From Owenia fusiformis (lineage: Eukaryota; Annelida; Polychaeta; Sabellida; Oweniidae), in assembly GCA_903813345.2 (NCBI GenBank), contig CAIIXF020000003.1, positions 731,621-795,620 on the forward strand: a stretch of 64,000 nt of DNA, in the 5' to 3' direction. Every line of letters starts with the position of its first letter. The stretch's first letter is position 1. The position numbers and the translations under genes are program-made. Below the pieces are notes generated by a model, which worked only from the letters and a program-made list of their open reading frames with translations, had not been told where the DNA came from and did not search any database. Below, piece after piece: positions 13,101 to 23,540 of the stretch.

Positions 13101-16100
13101 GAAGCTGAGATATGTGACGCAAAATGAAAGCTTGGCCTTATGACTATTAGATTCTAGATGAATGTCTTGAATAACATGTATGATTACATTTGGTAGTATA
13201 GTCACTTAGAAGTTGGAACCCATCAAGCCTCCTATTTTACACCATTCTTTTTGGAAGCCATGAAGCCTCATATTTTACACCATTCCTTTCCACCACCCAT
13301 AGTGTAGAATTATATATTTTTTCCCTGAAGATTGTTGGTAAACGTGATCTAGGATTGGCAAAGATGAGGTATGGTCATTATTAAACACCAAACAGTAAAA
13401 AACATTTCAAGGTTTAAAACGTTACAAGGAATTTTGGATGCAAGATTAAAACATCCTGGATATCGACAAAATAAATTAAACACATAATATGTAATATATG
13501 GCATGTAAAATAATTTAAGAAAAATTTGAACAATACAGGATAAGCCATAAAAGGTTACCGACACAAATCTTTGAAATATTTGAAACTTGTTCAATATTCT
13601 TTTATTCCACCAAGTTTCATTGGTCTATTCCAAATGGAATAGATTTTATGATTTTACAAAATATGCTCAAAATACTGGTCTTGTCTTAAGAGGCAAACTT
13701 GAATGCATTTAGGGAGATTTTCTGTCTACACACTTTCAGATATCTTGTGTAAAGGCCTCAATTTCGTTTGAATCGTTGTTTCAAATTTCTGATGCTCATA
13801 GGGTTATTAGTATACACATTATTTTTTAATTAGCCCAAACGATAAAATTCTTGGGGCTCATATTAAGTGACTTTTGTTTGTTTTTGCATTTGGAGAATGT
13901 TTTGTAAAATGGCCAAAAACTCGTGATCATTTGAAATAGACAAATGGAAATTGATAGAATAAAAGTCAGAACATTGAAAAGGGTTCAATTGTGCAAAATG
14001 CGATTTAAATTCTATACTGGATGACTGAGTTATGAAGATTTGTTTAGGTAACCTTTTTTGTTTGGCTCACCCTGTACTAATATTGGTCACTTGTCTACAA
14101 TGCATTTGTCTAAATATATTTATTGATATTCTAACCATGAACATCCATACATACGGCATGATAATTGAAAAATGTAAAATTTCAGATTGTTGCCAACTCC
14201 TGGGGAAAACAATGGGGAGAACAGGGATATTTCCGAATCCAGAAAGGCGTGAACGAATGTGAAATTGAGTCATACGTGGTTGGTGTTACAGGTGAGTTTT
14301 ATAGTTCTTATGTGATTAAGTTTACCGCAGTCCAAACCAGTATATATGCAACAAATGATGAATGTAATACAGATACAGGAAAATGTACAGTGATTGGTAG
14401 CCTCGTTAAATTTACTGCAGTCAAAATAGTTGTTTACAAAATTATGTTAACATTGTTTATAAATAAAGTTTTAGGGAAGACCACATACTCTGTTCATACA
14501 TCGCTGAGTACCATACTTTAAAAGATGACCCGGCGTTCCGCCACAGTAACTCGTTATTTACATGACAGTGTGTTTTATCCTTCAGTTTTTGATTTATCGG
14601 GCCTTAGCAAGCAATATTCATACACAGGCGGACCACCACCTCCCCGCCTCTTACACCATCATTCTTTTTTTCTCTTTGATTAGTATACCATTTCTCGGGA
14701 GTCTCCAATGAGATATGGAAATGTATGGGATGGTATGGCATTTACATTTACACTCATTTATTCGTTTCTAAACCCCAACTAATTATTAAATCTCAAAATT
14801 AGCAATCTTCCGTACTGTCTGTACGGGAGATCTCCCGTGGAGTTTTCTACCGCACTTTTGCATTGGGCGTAAGATCTCTGCGATCTCTGCGATCTACCAA
14901 GCATGGTCGGGTGTCGGATACCTCACCTTTTTTAAGAAAGGGGCTATCTACCGTACTATTCGCCTTGGGTGTCAGGTCTTCGCGATCTACCAAGCATGGT
15001 CGGAAGTCAGATACCTCCTAACCCTTTCTGTAATTGGAGCTATCTACTGGGCATATCCGTCTGTCTGATCTGCAGCATGTGTAAAGGTGTCAGATAACCC
15101 AACTATTACGTAATACTTTGTTATGTGACACATGATCCTAGCTTGAGAACGAACGTGAGTTTGAATGCTATTGATACATGTTTAGTTAGCATCATGTATC
15201 AAGTGCCGCCCCAAGCCAAAGTAAATTAAGGTTAAGTTTTATATTTAATTGCTTTAATTGTATTTATCTACTGATCTAAATAAATCTGTTATTTAAATAT
15301 TCTGGTTTTGTTATTTATAAACCAGTACATATGCAACAAGTGATGAATGTTATACAGATAGGGAAAATTACTGTAATACTATATATTTATGAAAGGGAGA
15401 TTCAAAGGTTTGCGTGACACATCCATGTTGAAAAGGGTGCAGATTTTAACAAAATTAAAATCAAATCCAACCCATTTTCCTACATCTGCCAGGACAACAC
15501 TTTGTCTGACTCTGGGAAATATTGTATATATACTCATAATTTAAGAGGAATTATTGTCCTAGTTTGCATTGATATCTGTCAAGACAAGTCCTTTTATGAC
15601 TGTTTAAGTATTATTCTTGGTAGTTGCTGTTTCCTGTGGTTTTCGGCAGGACTGTTCTATCCTGTGCGGCTTATTAGTGTCTGGCTGAAGCTCTCTGACT
15701 ATGGATGAGCTCCCAGAGATTCCAAGCTCTTCTCTGCTCTTGATGAGGTCTCTCAGCGCCGAGCCGTCTTGGGAAGCTCCTCACTGTTGGATGAGTCTTT
15801 TGGGGGCTCCCGGCTGCTCCTTCGAGGATTTTCTTACCCCTAGGAGGTCTGTCTGGCTTTGTGCAGCCCCTCGCCTTCTGCAGAAGCTTTTCACTGCTAG
15901 GTGAGACTGTTGGAGGCTCCCTGCTAGTCCTTATAGGCTCTTCTTACCCATACGAGGTCTTTGGATCTTTCCAAATAGAACACAGGGATGTTATCTAATA
16001 AATCAATACATGTTCAATAGAACAAAAAGTGAACAAAATATCAATATCACCCATGTCCTTTTAATTGTTGACCTAATTATTAATTCAAAGCCGTATGCAT

Positions 16101-17058
16101 ATTTCAAAAAGCAACACATTCATAAAAGAGCTTCTAAATATAAAAATTATTTAACTTCATGTGATTTAAATTGATTGGAATTATAATGTTTTTATTTTAA
16201 TCTGATACACATCATAATTCATAATTGAAAAAATGAAAATTCTTTTTCTAGAGTTCATTTTTTTATTTTTCTGTAATTTCAGCCAGGCCAAGTGTTGTCA
16301 AGAGGAAGCTCCAATCTGGTGCTATATTAGATCTAACCGTGACCAGCCTAGGGAATATAGTTGCAACAGGCGGATGGAAGTCTACAACAAAGATCTACAA
16401 CGGCAGCACACTCCAGCTGATCAAAGATCTCAACAAAGGGTTCTATTGTGTAACAAAAACCAACGATGGCCAACTGGCATTTACAACCCTCAGCAGCAAG
16501 ATCCACGTGTATAGTGAGGATGGGTCACCCATTCGTACCATCACCTGCAGAGGTGCATCTGTAACTGAGGTATTTGGTATAGCCTCGCTGTTAGCAGGTG
16601 AGTTTGTAGTGACTGATTACATAAACAGGGGAGTCTATCTGGTGGATTCCTACAATGGGATCACCACACCCACACGGATCTCCCCATCTGGTATGTTCAG
16701 AGACCCTCACTATGTGGCAGTTAACATTAACAATAACATCAAAGTAAGTGACAATAGTGGGGATTCCATCAAAGTGATCAACAAACACGGCCATGAAATC
16801 CTCCATTATGGAGAGAGAGGCTCAGGAGAGGGACAGCTGTATCATCCCGCTGATGTCTGCACAGATAGCAATGGATTCATTATTGTAGCAGACACTTACA
16901 ACCACAGGATTCAACTCCTCACACCCAACGCAACATTTCATAGTCTGCTCCTAACATTTGCAGATGGTGTGAGCTACCCACAAGCTGTACACGTGAATGA
17001 GGCGGGTGAATTGCTTGTTGGGGACAAGAATGGCCAGCTGTTTATTGTCAACTACTGA
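4183..17058 (+). CDS. TINAG-like secreted papain-fold pseudopeptidase with C-terminal NHL propeller
   Basis: Ten exons joining in phase: 4183-4264, 7592-7658, 9164-9274, 9502-9734, 9969-10119, 10772-10943, 12345-12502, 12967-13009, 14186-14291, 16283-17058; total 1899 nt, 632 residues. Residues 1-19 are a signal peptide. Residues 28-86 form a small Cys-rich region (CQECIC...WECEGLDC) like that of TINAG/TINAGL1, but without the somatomedin-B-like part. The C1A domain spans about 130-374: [10 protein letters not shown] has Ser158 at the catalytic Cys position, as in TINAG (QGNCAGSWAF), while His319 (GYHSVRIVG) and Asn343 (ANSWG) are kept. It is therefore expected to be secreted and proteolytically inactive; in vertebrates TINAG proteins are basement-membrane adhesion proteins. 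Residues 375-632 are an NHL propeller, not part of vertebrate TINAG. The exon choices rest on homology, phase and consensus splice sites; the last junction is the least certain. Confidence 0.85.
4265..7591 (+). other. Intron 1 of gene 1, with small repeats
   Basis: There is no coding sequence that I can support. It holds a duplicated ~80-bp block (from about 5970 and again from about 6100, period ~130) and, at 6472, the string cagtggcgtagccaggattt, which resembles the terminus of a widespread invertebrate DNA transposon; no partner end was found. The rest is AT-rich single-copy-looking sequence. Confidence 0.6.
7884..8060 (+). repeat. tRNA-like dispersed repeat, copy 1 (intron of gene 1)
   Basis: It holds an A-box-like tggctcaggggcagagcg and a B-box-like gggttcgatttcc, then a second A-box-like tggctcaggggtagagcg and the tail ctccccgacagacgtg. 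The same modules occur in the element at 8647-8856, so this is a tRNA-derived dispersed element, not a tRNA gene. Its ends are not clear. Confidence 0.6.
8276..8400 (+). repeat. Fragment of 'aagttcgg / TCCG' dispersed repeat
   Basis: The motifs ccgaagttcggagggatatag and a run of tccgtccgtcc match the starts of the larger copies at 10,999 and 38,920. Only the head of the family is present, preceded by a C-rich stretch. Confidence 0.6.
8640..8975 (+). pseudogene. Duplicated exon 3 of gene 1, copy 1, split by an insertion
   Basis: The acceptor and first 7 bases (8640-8646) are separated from the rest of the exon (8857 onward) by a 210-bp tRNA-like element. The exon body matches the true exon 3 at 9164-9274, with an [19 protein letters not shown] block, but the frame ends in TGA shortly after DPVN, and no GT follows the position where exon 3 should end. 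It cannot contribute to the known reading frame. Confidence 0.8.
8647..8856 (+). mobile_element. 210-bp tRNA-like element inserted in exon copy, 7-bp TSD
   Basis: The element begins gtaatgacc and ends ggtcgtta (short inverted ends). It is flanked by catatgt at 8640-8646 and 8857-8863. It contains tRNA-like A and B boxes (ggggtagagcg, gggttcgattcc) and a hairpin with ctactacag / ctgtagtgg. Either a SINE or a non-autonomous DNA element that picked up a tRNA; the inverted ends favour the second. Confidence 0.75.
9011..9121 (+). pseudogene. Duplicated exon 3 of gene 1, copy 2 (no usable donor)
   Basis: A near-identical tandem copy 153 bp upstream of true exon 3, with a good acceptor (tatgttgcag) and an open frame with the same cysteines. 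At the place where exon 3 ends (aataaagg) the next bases are ac rather than gt, so the splice to exon 4 in the right phase is lost. It is probably a decayed duplicate; use as an alternative exon would need an out-of-phase donor. Confidence 0.75.
10999..11835 (+). repeat. Tandem-monomer dispersed element with short inverted ends
   Basis: The start (ccaccgaacgaagttcgagg) and the end (ttttgttcggtggga) are inverted versions of CCCACCGAACRAA. Between them lie a tccgtccg stretch and about five monomers of 135-180 bp, each beginning gataactcaaatac.agttgacrgattt and carrying caagatggctg / ggccattttcgtaaaaa. It lies in the intron between exons 6 and 7 of gene 1. Related copies are at 37,060-37,500 and 38,920-39,690. 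Confidence 0.75.
12516..12734. mobile_element. 219-bp foldback MITE flanked by TTAA
   Basis: TTAA at 12512-12515 and 12735-12738 bound an element whose two halves are inverted repeats (aaggt... / ...acctt; matching blocks around 12537-12597 and 12655-12716). TTAA target duplication suggests a piggyBac- or Kolobok-mobilised MITE. It lies in the intron just after exon 7 of gene 1. Confidence 0.7.
13588..13985. repeat. Diverged inverted repeat, probable old MITE
   Basis: The left arm at about 13588-13640 (ttcaatattcttttattcc, tggtctattccaaat) is the diverged reverse complement of 13930-13985. The exact ends and a TSD could not be set. The rest of this intron (13010-14185) holds a small direct repeat near 13219/13258 and no coding sequence. 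Confidence 0.45.
14334..15380 (+). repeat. 60-bp direct repeat pair inside the last intron of gene 1
   Basis: A block with atatgcaacaaatgatgaat... at 14334-14395 recurs, slightly changed, at 15322-15380, about 988 bp on. Between the two lies the 14,880-15,100 tandem repeat. The pair could mark an insertion or a local duplication. Confidence 0.55.
14870..15110 (+). repeat. Tandem repeat, unit about 85-93 bp
   Basis: gatctaccaagcatggtcgg occurs at 14891 and 14984, each followed by gtcngatacctc; a third weaker copy starts near 15067. Slightly more GC-rich than its surroundings. No frame of interest. Confidence 0.65.
15670..15975 (+). repeat. GC-rich minisatellite, unit about 110 bp
   Basis: Copies start near 15671, 15781 and 15891, sharing cactg.t.g.tgag, gg.ggctcc..gct and cttaccc.tangaggtct. 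It is richer in C and G than the intron around it. It weakly recalls the ctctgctcttgg modules in the LTRs at the end of the window, but I could not establish homology. Confidence 0.55.
16283..17058 (+). CDS. Last exon of gene 1: NHL-repeat beta-propeller (258 residues)
   Basis: One long terminal exon after a pyrimidine-rich acceptor (ttctgtaatttcag). The protein has repeated blade-like blocks; the clearest is [13 protein letters not shown] followed by [14 protein letters not shown], a textbook NHL repeat (G.ahP.gva.d..g.i.VaDt.nhRiq). Similar propellers occur in TRIM-NHL proteins and peptidylglycine lyase. The frame has no start codon of its own near the exon start, and its phase (1) matches the donor at 14292 of the protease part. 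A separate gene with upstream exons hidden in the 2-kb intron cannot be excluded. Confidence 0.8.
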
Positions 17059-17556
17059 GACTAGGGTAAATAAGAAACAATAGAACAACAGCAACTAAAA
17101 CACGCCATCTCATGTTGCATTATTATGACATGAATGACATGTTTTAATATATTTATTGGATAAAACATGTTTAAAAGTGATGAATGAAAACAAACTGAAA
17201 CTAGTATAATGTAAACAATGAGTGTGAGTCATGTATTTGTTATATTTTTATCTCAATTTGTATCATTTAATGAATTGAAAAGTGGATTTGTTCAAACTTT
17301 GTTCGAAATAAGTATGAAACAATTGAATTTTAATTATAATTTTTATGTTCTCTCAGTCCAGCTCCCTGAAAGTGGATAGAGTAATTGACATCAACATCGA
17401 CAAGGACAATTACCTCAACAATAAACAAGACAACAACGATTACAACAACACTAATAATTTACAAAGATCATGCCAAAGAATCAAAGAGTTAAACCAAAAG
17501 TGACAATTCCACCAGAAAGAACAATCATGTAGCATTAACACATTTTAAAGGATGTT
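17059..17556 (+). other. 3' UTR and downstream flank of gene 1
   Basis: AT-rich, with no coding sequence. An AATAAA inside caacaataaacaag (near 17,430) is a possible polyadenylation signal. Confidence 0.4.
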
Positions 17557-18174
17557 CAGGGTCGGCCAAAAAAGGCCACTTTTTTTCAAGACACTATAAC
17601 GTTTTCATTTTCCATCCAACATACACCAAATTTTGCAGTTATATAGTGCCAGGGGTCCTAAGTAATACAATAATGTAACAAGTCCCTTAACTTGGATTGT
17701 ATTTGATCTAAAAGAGGAGTTCAATTGGTCCGCCACCCTCTTTGATGATAGCCTTCTTAGTCTTAGTCGCCATACTGATATAGCGGTATCAATGAAATGT
17801 TGACTACGTTTCTTTCAACCTGTCTTAATTGCCAGCTTCAGTTGAGCAATTTTTGAGATTGGGTACCTATATACCATCTCCTGGAGACCTTCCCATACCC
17901 TATCCTCCCTGGTGTTTTCATCAGGACAATAAGCTCGATGGTCATCAGGCTGTATCAGTTTAGGTACATTATGCAAGTTCTAATTTTCTAATGGCGCACC
18001 ACATGTTTAAGTGAGACGCTTGTGACATATCTTATTCAAGTATAAGTGTACAATTCATAATGCATGGTTAGATTGGTCTTCAAGTTTCATTTGGTATGCA
18101 AATTATAATTTTGGATCAAAAATTAAAAAAGTTATAGCATTTTGAAAAAAGTGGTGTTTTTTTGGCCAACCCTG
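17557..18174 (-). mobile_element. 618-bp DNA transposon remnant with ~50-bp TIRs
   Basis: Begins cagggtcggccaaaaaaggc and ends as the reverse complement of cagggttggccaaaaaaac; the arms match for about 50 bp. On the minus strand (about 17,960 to 17,830) a reading includes CPDENTREDRVWEGLQEM and YRYPISKIAQLKLAIKTG, resembling the C-terminal end of a transposase. It is thus an internally deleted copy. Right flank starts with TA, left with TT, so a TA target site is possible but not clean. Confidence 0.65.
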
Positions 18175-18618
18175 TATACAATATAGGATTAAGTCATTTT
18201 GTATGGATATATGGATAAGCATGTGAGTAATATTCGAATATGTATAATTGTGAATATGATTTTTAGTTTATCTTCAAATTGTGAATATTTATTTTCAAGT
18301 CACATGTTTACATAATTGCAATGTAAGAACTAAAGGAGAGGGAGTGTGGTTATTGGAAGCTAGATACACAAACTTCTTTCAATTTTAAATATATTTTAAA
18401 AAAGTGATATATCTACTCATCCAGATATTGATATCAACTGTTGATAAAAATGATATCCCTTAAAATCATAGGATATCCTAGACATATACAACATGTGCTT
18501 TTACATATTATAAAATGTGATTAAAAAGAATCCAAAATGGCTTGTTTTTGGCAAAACTACTATGCTATGTCATCGAATCTGAGTTAGCAACTGATGCTTA
18601 ATTTAATGATAACATGTA

Positions 18619-19145
18619 CAGAGTGGTCAAAAGAAATGGAAACTACCATTTTCCTCATATCTTTGTCATTTTAATAAATAATTCCCTGATATTTAATAGA
18701 TTTTTGTACATCATTCAATTTGCTACTAGCTTACTATATTTTATGACCATCAGATTGATGGTCACAATGTTAGAGCACTTTAAAGAATGTGCCCAAGTGG
18801 CCACTATTGCGCTGTCGGGAAACCTGTACTCGTCGTCTAAAATGCCCCTACCTGTGGGAATATGGCAGAGATAGAGTATATGAGAATGACCTCAGGACAA
18901 TTGCAAACCTCAAAAGTGAGATCACCCGTGCCATTTAGGCCATACCTGCTAAGGAATGCATTCGGGTCATTCGCGCATACAGCGTGATGATGGCCAAACC
19001 TGAAGCATGTTATTCAAAGTGCTGTAAAATTGTGACTATCAGTCTGATGGTCATGAAATATGGTAGGCTGGTAGATAATTCAATGATGTACAAATGTGTG
19101 AAATATCAGGCAGAAATTTTTAAAATGACAAAGATTCAAGGAAAA
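18619..19145 (+). mobile_element. Mariner-like remnant with ~165-bp inverted repeats
   Basis: The left end tacagagtggtcaaaagaaa follows a TA. The block 18,650-18,800 is the reverse complement of 18,990-19,140 (for example gaccatcagattgatggtcac against gtgactatcagtctgatggtc). Between them a frame reads LWEYGRDRVYENDLRTIANL then KSEITRAI, stop, AIPAKECIRVIRAY, the typical C-terminal end of mariner transposase. The last ~35 bp of the right arm cannot be seen. A dead, internally deleted copy. Confidence 0.75.
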
Positions 19146-19331
19146 TGCAGGGTTTTCAATAATATATGTATACCCGAGGTGTGTAAATTCAGTGAAATGC
19201 ATGTATGTATTATGTATAAGATGATCAGTATTAATCCCAGCGAACTATGAAAAATATATAATATTATAAAAATATATTTTTTAATATACAGTAAAATAAT
19301 GTTTTATATATTTACTATCAATATGTATCAG

Positions 19332-19871
19332 CACTGCTATCCACCTAGTTACACAGACGTATCGTCAGTGTATCATGGCTGAACTACTTCCGGGATTTGA
19401 ATTTGGTAAGATATTTTTATTTCTCGATTTACATCTACTTATAAGTCACGATGTGGATTTTAATTTGGCTCGAAGTTATGGGAGATAGTCTAGATTGAGA
19501 ATGTGTCGATGGTTTTAGGTTGGGTATGTTAACGAAGACGCATTTCACATATTTAGTCCCTCGCTTTTGTTACACTGACGATCGGCATTAATATTGTCAA
19601 TATTACACTGATATTGGTCGTTCGTCAGTGTAACAAAAGCGAGGGACTAAATACGTGAATTGTGTCTTCGTTAACATATAAAACCTAAAACCATCGACAC
19701 ATTCTCAAACTAGACTATCTTCCTTAACTTCGAGCCAAATTATTATCCACAACGTGACTTATAAGTAGGTGTAAATCGGGAAATAAAAAAATCTTACCGA
19801 AACCTAGTCCCGGAAGTAGTTCCGCCATGATACACTGACGATACGTCTGTGTAACTAGGTGGGTAGCAGTG
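19332..19871. mobile_element. 540-bp foldback element, TSD ATCAG
   Basis: Almost wholly a two-armed inverted repeat (19332-~19600 and ~19610-19871), starting CACTGCTA and ending TAGCAGTG, flanked by atcag at 19327-19331 and 19872-19876. Each arm carries the same exon-like piece: ATG, MAELLPGF.FG, then gtaaga. A diverged relative of the centre and one arm is at 54,697-54,970. Confidence 0.88.
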
Positions 19872-20204
19872 ATCAGGGAGATTCCGAAAAATAACATTTT
19901 ATGCAACTCTTTTCAACATAAAAAGCACAATGGTCATTTGGTTGGAAACAAAACTATTACAATTTTTTAAAGGACGATGCCCAAGCAAAAAAACAAAAAG
20001 CAGTTAAAAGGAACATATATAGCATTGAATTGATCAATAGGAAAGGAACATTAATGAACACAGCGTTGTTATGAAACGTTATCTGTCCCTTTTCATTGCT
20101 GTCTAAGGTATCTTTCTCTTTGTTTCACTTGCATATTAATTAATTTAATTTTGTCACACTGCCTGACCTTTTGGGTGCGTATGGTTAAAACATTAAAGAA
20201 AATT

Positions 20205-20350
20205 AACTACAAATGGCGGCCATAGGTTCTTATTCGATTCGATTTTCATTAACTGCATGTTTAGTAGAGCACTTATATATAATATAATATAATATATAAT
20301 ATAATACCTTTGGTACAACAACCAATCAGAGTGTCTTTCTGCTCATTGTG
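20205..20350 (-). repeat. Half of dispersed repeat (second part), split by TTAA element
   Basis: The reverse complement of about 3770-3900 (shared: gttaatgaaaatcgaatcga, ccgccatttgt, aagacactntgattg). The other half is at 23541-23725. Confidence 0.65.
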
Positions 20351-21322
20351 TATTTAAAGATATGCTATACAGATATGTAGGTCAGTATTACATAATCGTG
20401 AAATGAATAAGTCTGAATATATCATTGGTCAGAAAACACTAAAACCTGCTTGAAACTGTAAAAGTTTATACACTCTATTCCACACTATATAGAAATAAAA
20501 TAACTTACACTATAAGTAACTGTGAGCCAATCATTGCATAGAAAAAACTTTATGCACTTTTTATAAGATTCACTGAGACACGTGGGTCAATACTTCATGT
20601 ACTTTATGTGCTCTCACACAATAACCGTCCCTTGCATGAAGTTGCTGTACAGTTATATGTAACTGAATATTGTATATTCATCACAAACAACCCTAGCAAA
20701 ATGATGGTTCGACGAAATGGACGGTTCGCTAAAACCAATAAATCAGGCAATCCAGGCCAATTTGGAAAGAAACTAGATAGCGTGATAGCGAATGAGGATA
20801 GTAAGTGAAATATATTTTGCAAAGGTCAGCTTGTAAACTACTGGGTAACCCTAAATGATGAGAAATATGTACAAAATATGTTTTGCATGATTTATTCATA
20901 TCCCAATGATTTAACTCCTTCACTGCATCTAATAAGGTATATACTTAGGTGGTTCAAAAAGTTTTGCAGTTGATGCCATAACTTAAAGGAAATAGGACTT
21001 TTACAATGAAACTTGGTACACATATGTGTTATACATTTATACATTGTATGTTAAAAGGAAGAGGTGCGATTATTGGCAAATACCCCTATGGTCAAAATGA
21101 ATAATTGTTAGGTGTAACATGAAGAATAGAATGTCATATAACTCTTTGGAAAATATTAAAATGCTCGGGCACACATAGACTGAGATAGGGGCCATTTAGT
21201 TTAGTAAGGTTGTATTGCCTTACATGGGGCTGTGCTTCATTGACTTAACATGAGGATATCAGCAGATCCCAATAGAGGCCATTGGTTTCTATTGATTATC
21301 ACACAAATACCAAAAATACACT

Positions 21323-21428
21323 ATGACCTGAATCGACTGCAAACTTAATACTGTAATTTCACAATATGGCACTAATGGTTTATCTCATCAAATGTGCAAA
21401 TATGAAGTTTGCAATCGATTCAGGTCAT
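21323..21428. repeat. Hairpin with ~24-bp stem
   Basis: atgacctgaatcgactgcaa at 21323 pairs with ttgcaatcgattcaggtcat ending at 21428, loop about 58 nt. It is inside the copy-A-specific interior of the TTAA element. Transposon substructure is likelier than a miRNA gene. Confidence 0.5.
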
Positions 21429-22181
21429 GCTTAAAATTAAAAGATTGTACATTTTTTCATCATTTTTTCCCTACAAAATGGCTATAGAGAAATGCTCCAA
21501 AAACAACTTTTACACTTATCAAAAATCATACAACTTTGTAAAACCAAAGAATATACTATTTAATTTCATTATGTAGTAACATATTTGGATAAGATTTGGG
21601 GATGCGTAGGATGCAAATGGATTTTGACAGACACAAAAATACTTCCTGGTTTGGAATCATATGCCCCTACACTTCATGATTGAATTATGACCCTAATGAG
21701 TGGCCTATACATCAATACAGTGCTGAATATAGGTCAACAAGATACTAGTGTGCATATAAATGTAATAATTAAAGCAGAATACTCATTTTGAAAAATCAGA
21801 TTCAATTTTTTGCCAGCTGTCAACACATTCTGGCAATGCTTTAATTTTAATAGAATTATTTTAATATTTTACCAACTGTATAATATGTAGTTTGCATTAC
21901 TGTTGATGATAAATAAATAAATGATTGCACTGTTCAGTAAAGAAATATACCAATTGTATTATTTAAACTGACTATACACTATAGAAATGATTTTCATTGA
22001 AAAATCAAATCAGTACCAAAATTAAGGTTACCCTAGTAGTGAAAGGCACATTAAAAATGAATATCACCCCCTTCAATCTATTTTTACAGGTTTTTATGAT
22101 TATTTCAGATTTTTCTATAGTTTGCGTAACCAGGACGGTGAATTTCCTTCATTTTTCATCAAACATTTTGTCTTTCCAATA

Positions 22182-23268
22182 CGAGGGGTGATCAATAAGT
22201 AATGGACGCTTTTTTACACAGATACTTTTTATAGACCAATCCCTTTGATTTTCCTACCAGTGATACATCATTCAATAATCTATCATTTCCGAGGATTTGA
22301 AGACAAAATATAAAATACATGTTGATATATCTTTATTTCCATGAAGGAGGTACAGGTACCCCGGGACCGACATTTACGTCACATATTCAGTTTTCAGCCA
22401 GTTTTGCAAATTTCAGTTAGATTTAAACTTTTCATATGCAACATGTGTTGTGTTGTTTGAAATACTTTGCTGACTGGTCAACACATAAACAGAAAGTATT
22501 GTGATGTCAGAGTGTTGTATGGAAGGGGTTTGCAGGTCAATTTGAGAAAGCATTGTGGAAGAAAGGGGTGGTGAGAGAAGGGAACACCCTACTCCATATG
22601 GACAATGCACCTGCCCACAGATCTCAAAATGTTCAGAAAACAATATCCCTGGACCTCAAAATTGAGCCATTGGCCAATGCACCATATTGTCCAGATCTGC
22701 TCACATGTGACTTATTTATTTCTATACTACTTATTTCTATAGAGAAAGGATGCCTGTTTATTGATATTGATAAAACAAAACAACCCGTGCAACTGCATCT
22801 TGCTACCATGTCAGAGAATGGATTCAGCCTTGTCTCACAATCTTGAATTAAGAGGATGAGGAATTGTGTACATATAGGACTTGATGGAACCTATGTAGAG
22901 GGCCCTGTGGAATGAATGTGGCATAAATACCACATAGTGATGATAAAATATTCAAAATCAACTATGGCATAACAAAATGGGGTAATTCATGACCATAATG
23001 GTTTGTTTTGTTCAGCCTGCATTCAACTGCATTGCATGTTAAACAAGCTAAAATAGCTTCAGAATATGTGACGTAAATGTCGGTCCCGGGGTACCTGTAC
23101 CTCCTTCACGGAAATGAGGATATATCAACATGTATTATATATTTTGTCTTCAAATCTTCAGAGTTGATAGATAATTGAATGATGTATCACTTGTAAGAAA
23201 ATCGAAGGGATTGGTCTATAAAAAGCATCTGTGTAAAAAAGCGTCCATTACTTATTGATCACCCCGCG
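22182..23268 (+). mobile_element. Mariner element, 1087 bp, ~207-bp TIRs, TA target duplication
   Basis: The arms 22182-22388 and 23062-23268 are long near-perfect inverted repeats starting cgaggggtgatcaataagt and ccgaggggtga-like. TA lies on both sides (22180-22181, 23269-23270). The inverted sister element at 36,144-38,332 has the same surrounding sequence without the insertion (ccaatatttatt), which proves the insertion and the TA duplication. Confidence 0.93.
22553..22846 (+). pseudogene. Mariner transposase fragment (catalytic core piece)
   Basis: HMDNAPAHRSQNVQ carries the second catalytic Asp and YCPDLLTCDLF the third Asp of the DD34D triad of mariner transposase (usual form YSPDLAPCDFFLFP). 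Only this piece of about 50 residues remains, the N-terminal DNA-binding half and the C-terminus being lost, so the copy cannot make an active enzyme. Confidence 0.85.
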
Positions 23269-23540
23269 TATTTATTATATCTGTCAATTTTATCAAAATC
23301 GCGCCGCTACGTTTGAAAAAAAATCAAATTATGTAGTTTTTCCCATTGAGCTCCATTATAAAAATGGAATTTTCAAACTTAATATTTTAAAATTCTACGC
23401 GGTGAAAAGTTGCATATTGAGTAGTTAGTTAATGTTATGGTGTTAAAAATTCAAAACAAAAAGGAATAAAGAAAAAATGCCACAGAGAAGTCTCAATAGA
23501 GTCTCTTTAAATACGTTCCCTCCAATTTTACCGATCAAAA

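Larger units (their letters stand above)
20358..23506 (+). mobile_element. TTAA-flanked DNA transposon copy A, containing a mariner
   Basis: TTAA at 20354-20357 and 23507-23510 bound the element, which starts agatatgct and ends agagtctct. It shares its two outer parts with an inverted copy at 36144-38332: about 20358-20940 and 21840-23506 here. The interior 20945-21835 differs from copy B. A first exon-like frame, MMVRRNGRFAKTNKSGNPGQ..., starts at about 20700 and ends at gtaagt (20801); copy B keeps its start. TTAA targets fit piggyBac or Kolobok; no transposase core was found, so it is non-autonomous. Confidence 0.8.

Noticed and set aside
16233-16514. A separate short secreted protein ([13 protein letters not shown]...)
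   Set aside because: It is in another frame from the NHL domain; its hydrophobic start is the translated pyrimidine-rich tract before the acceptor at 16283.
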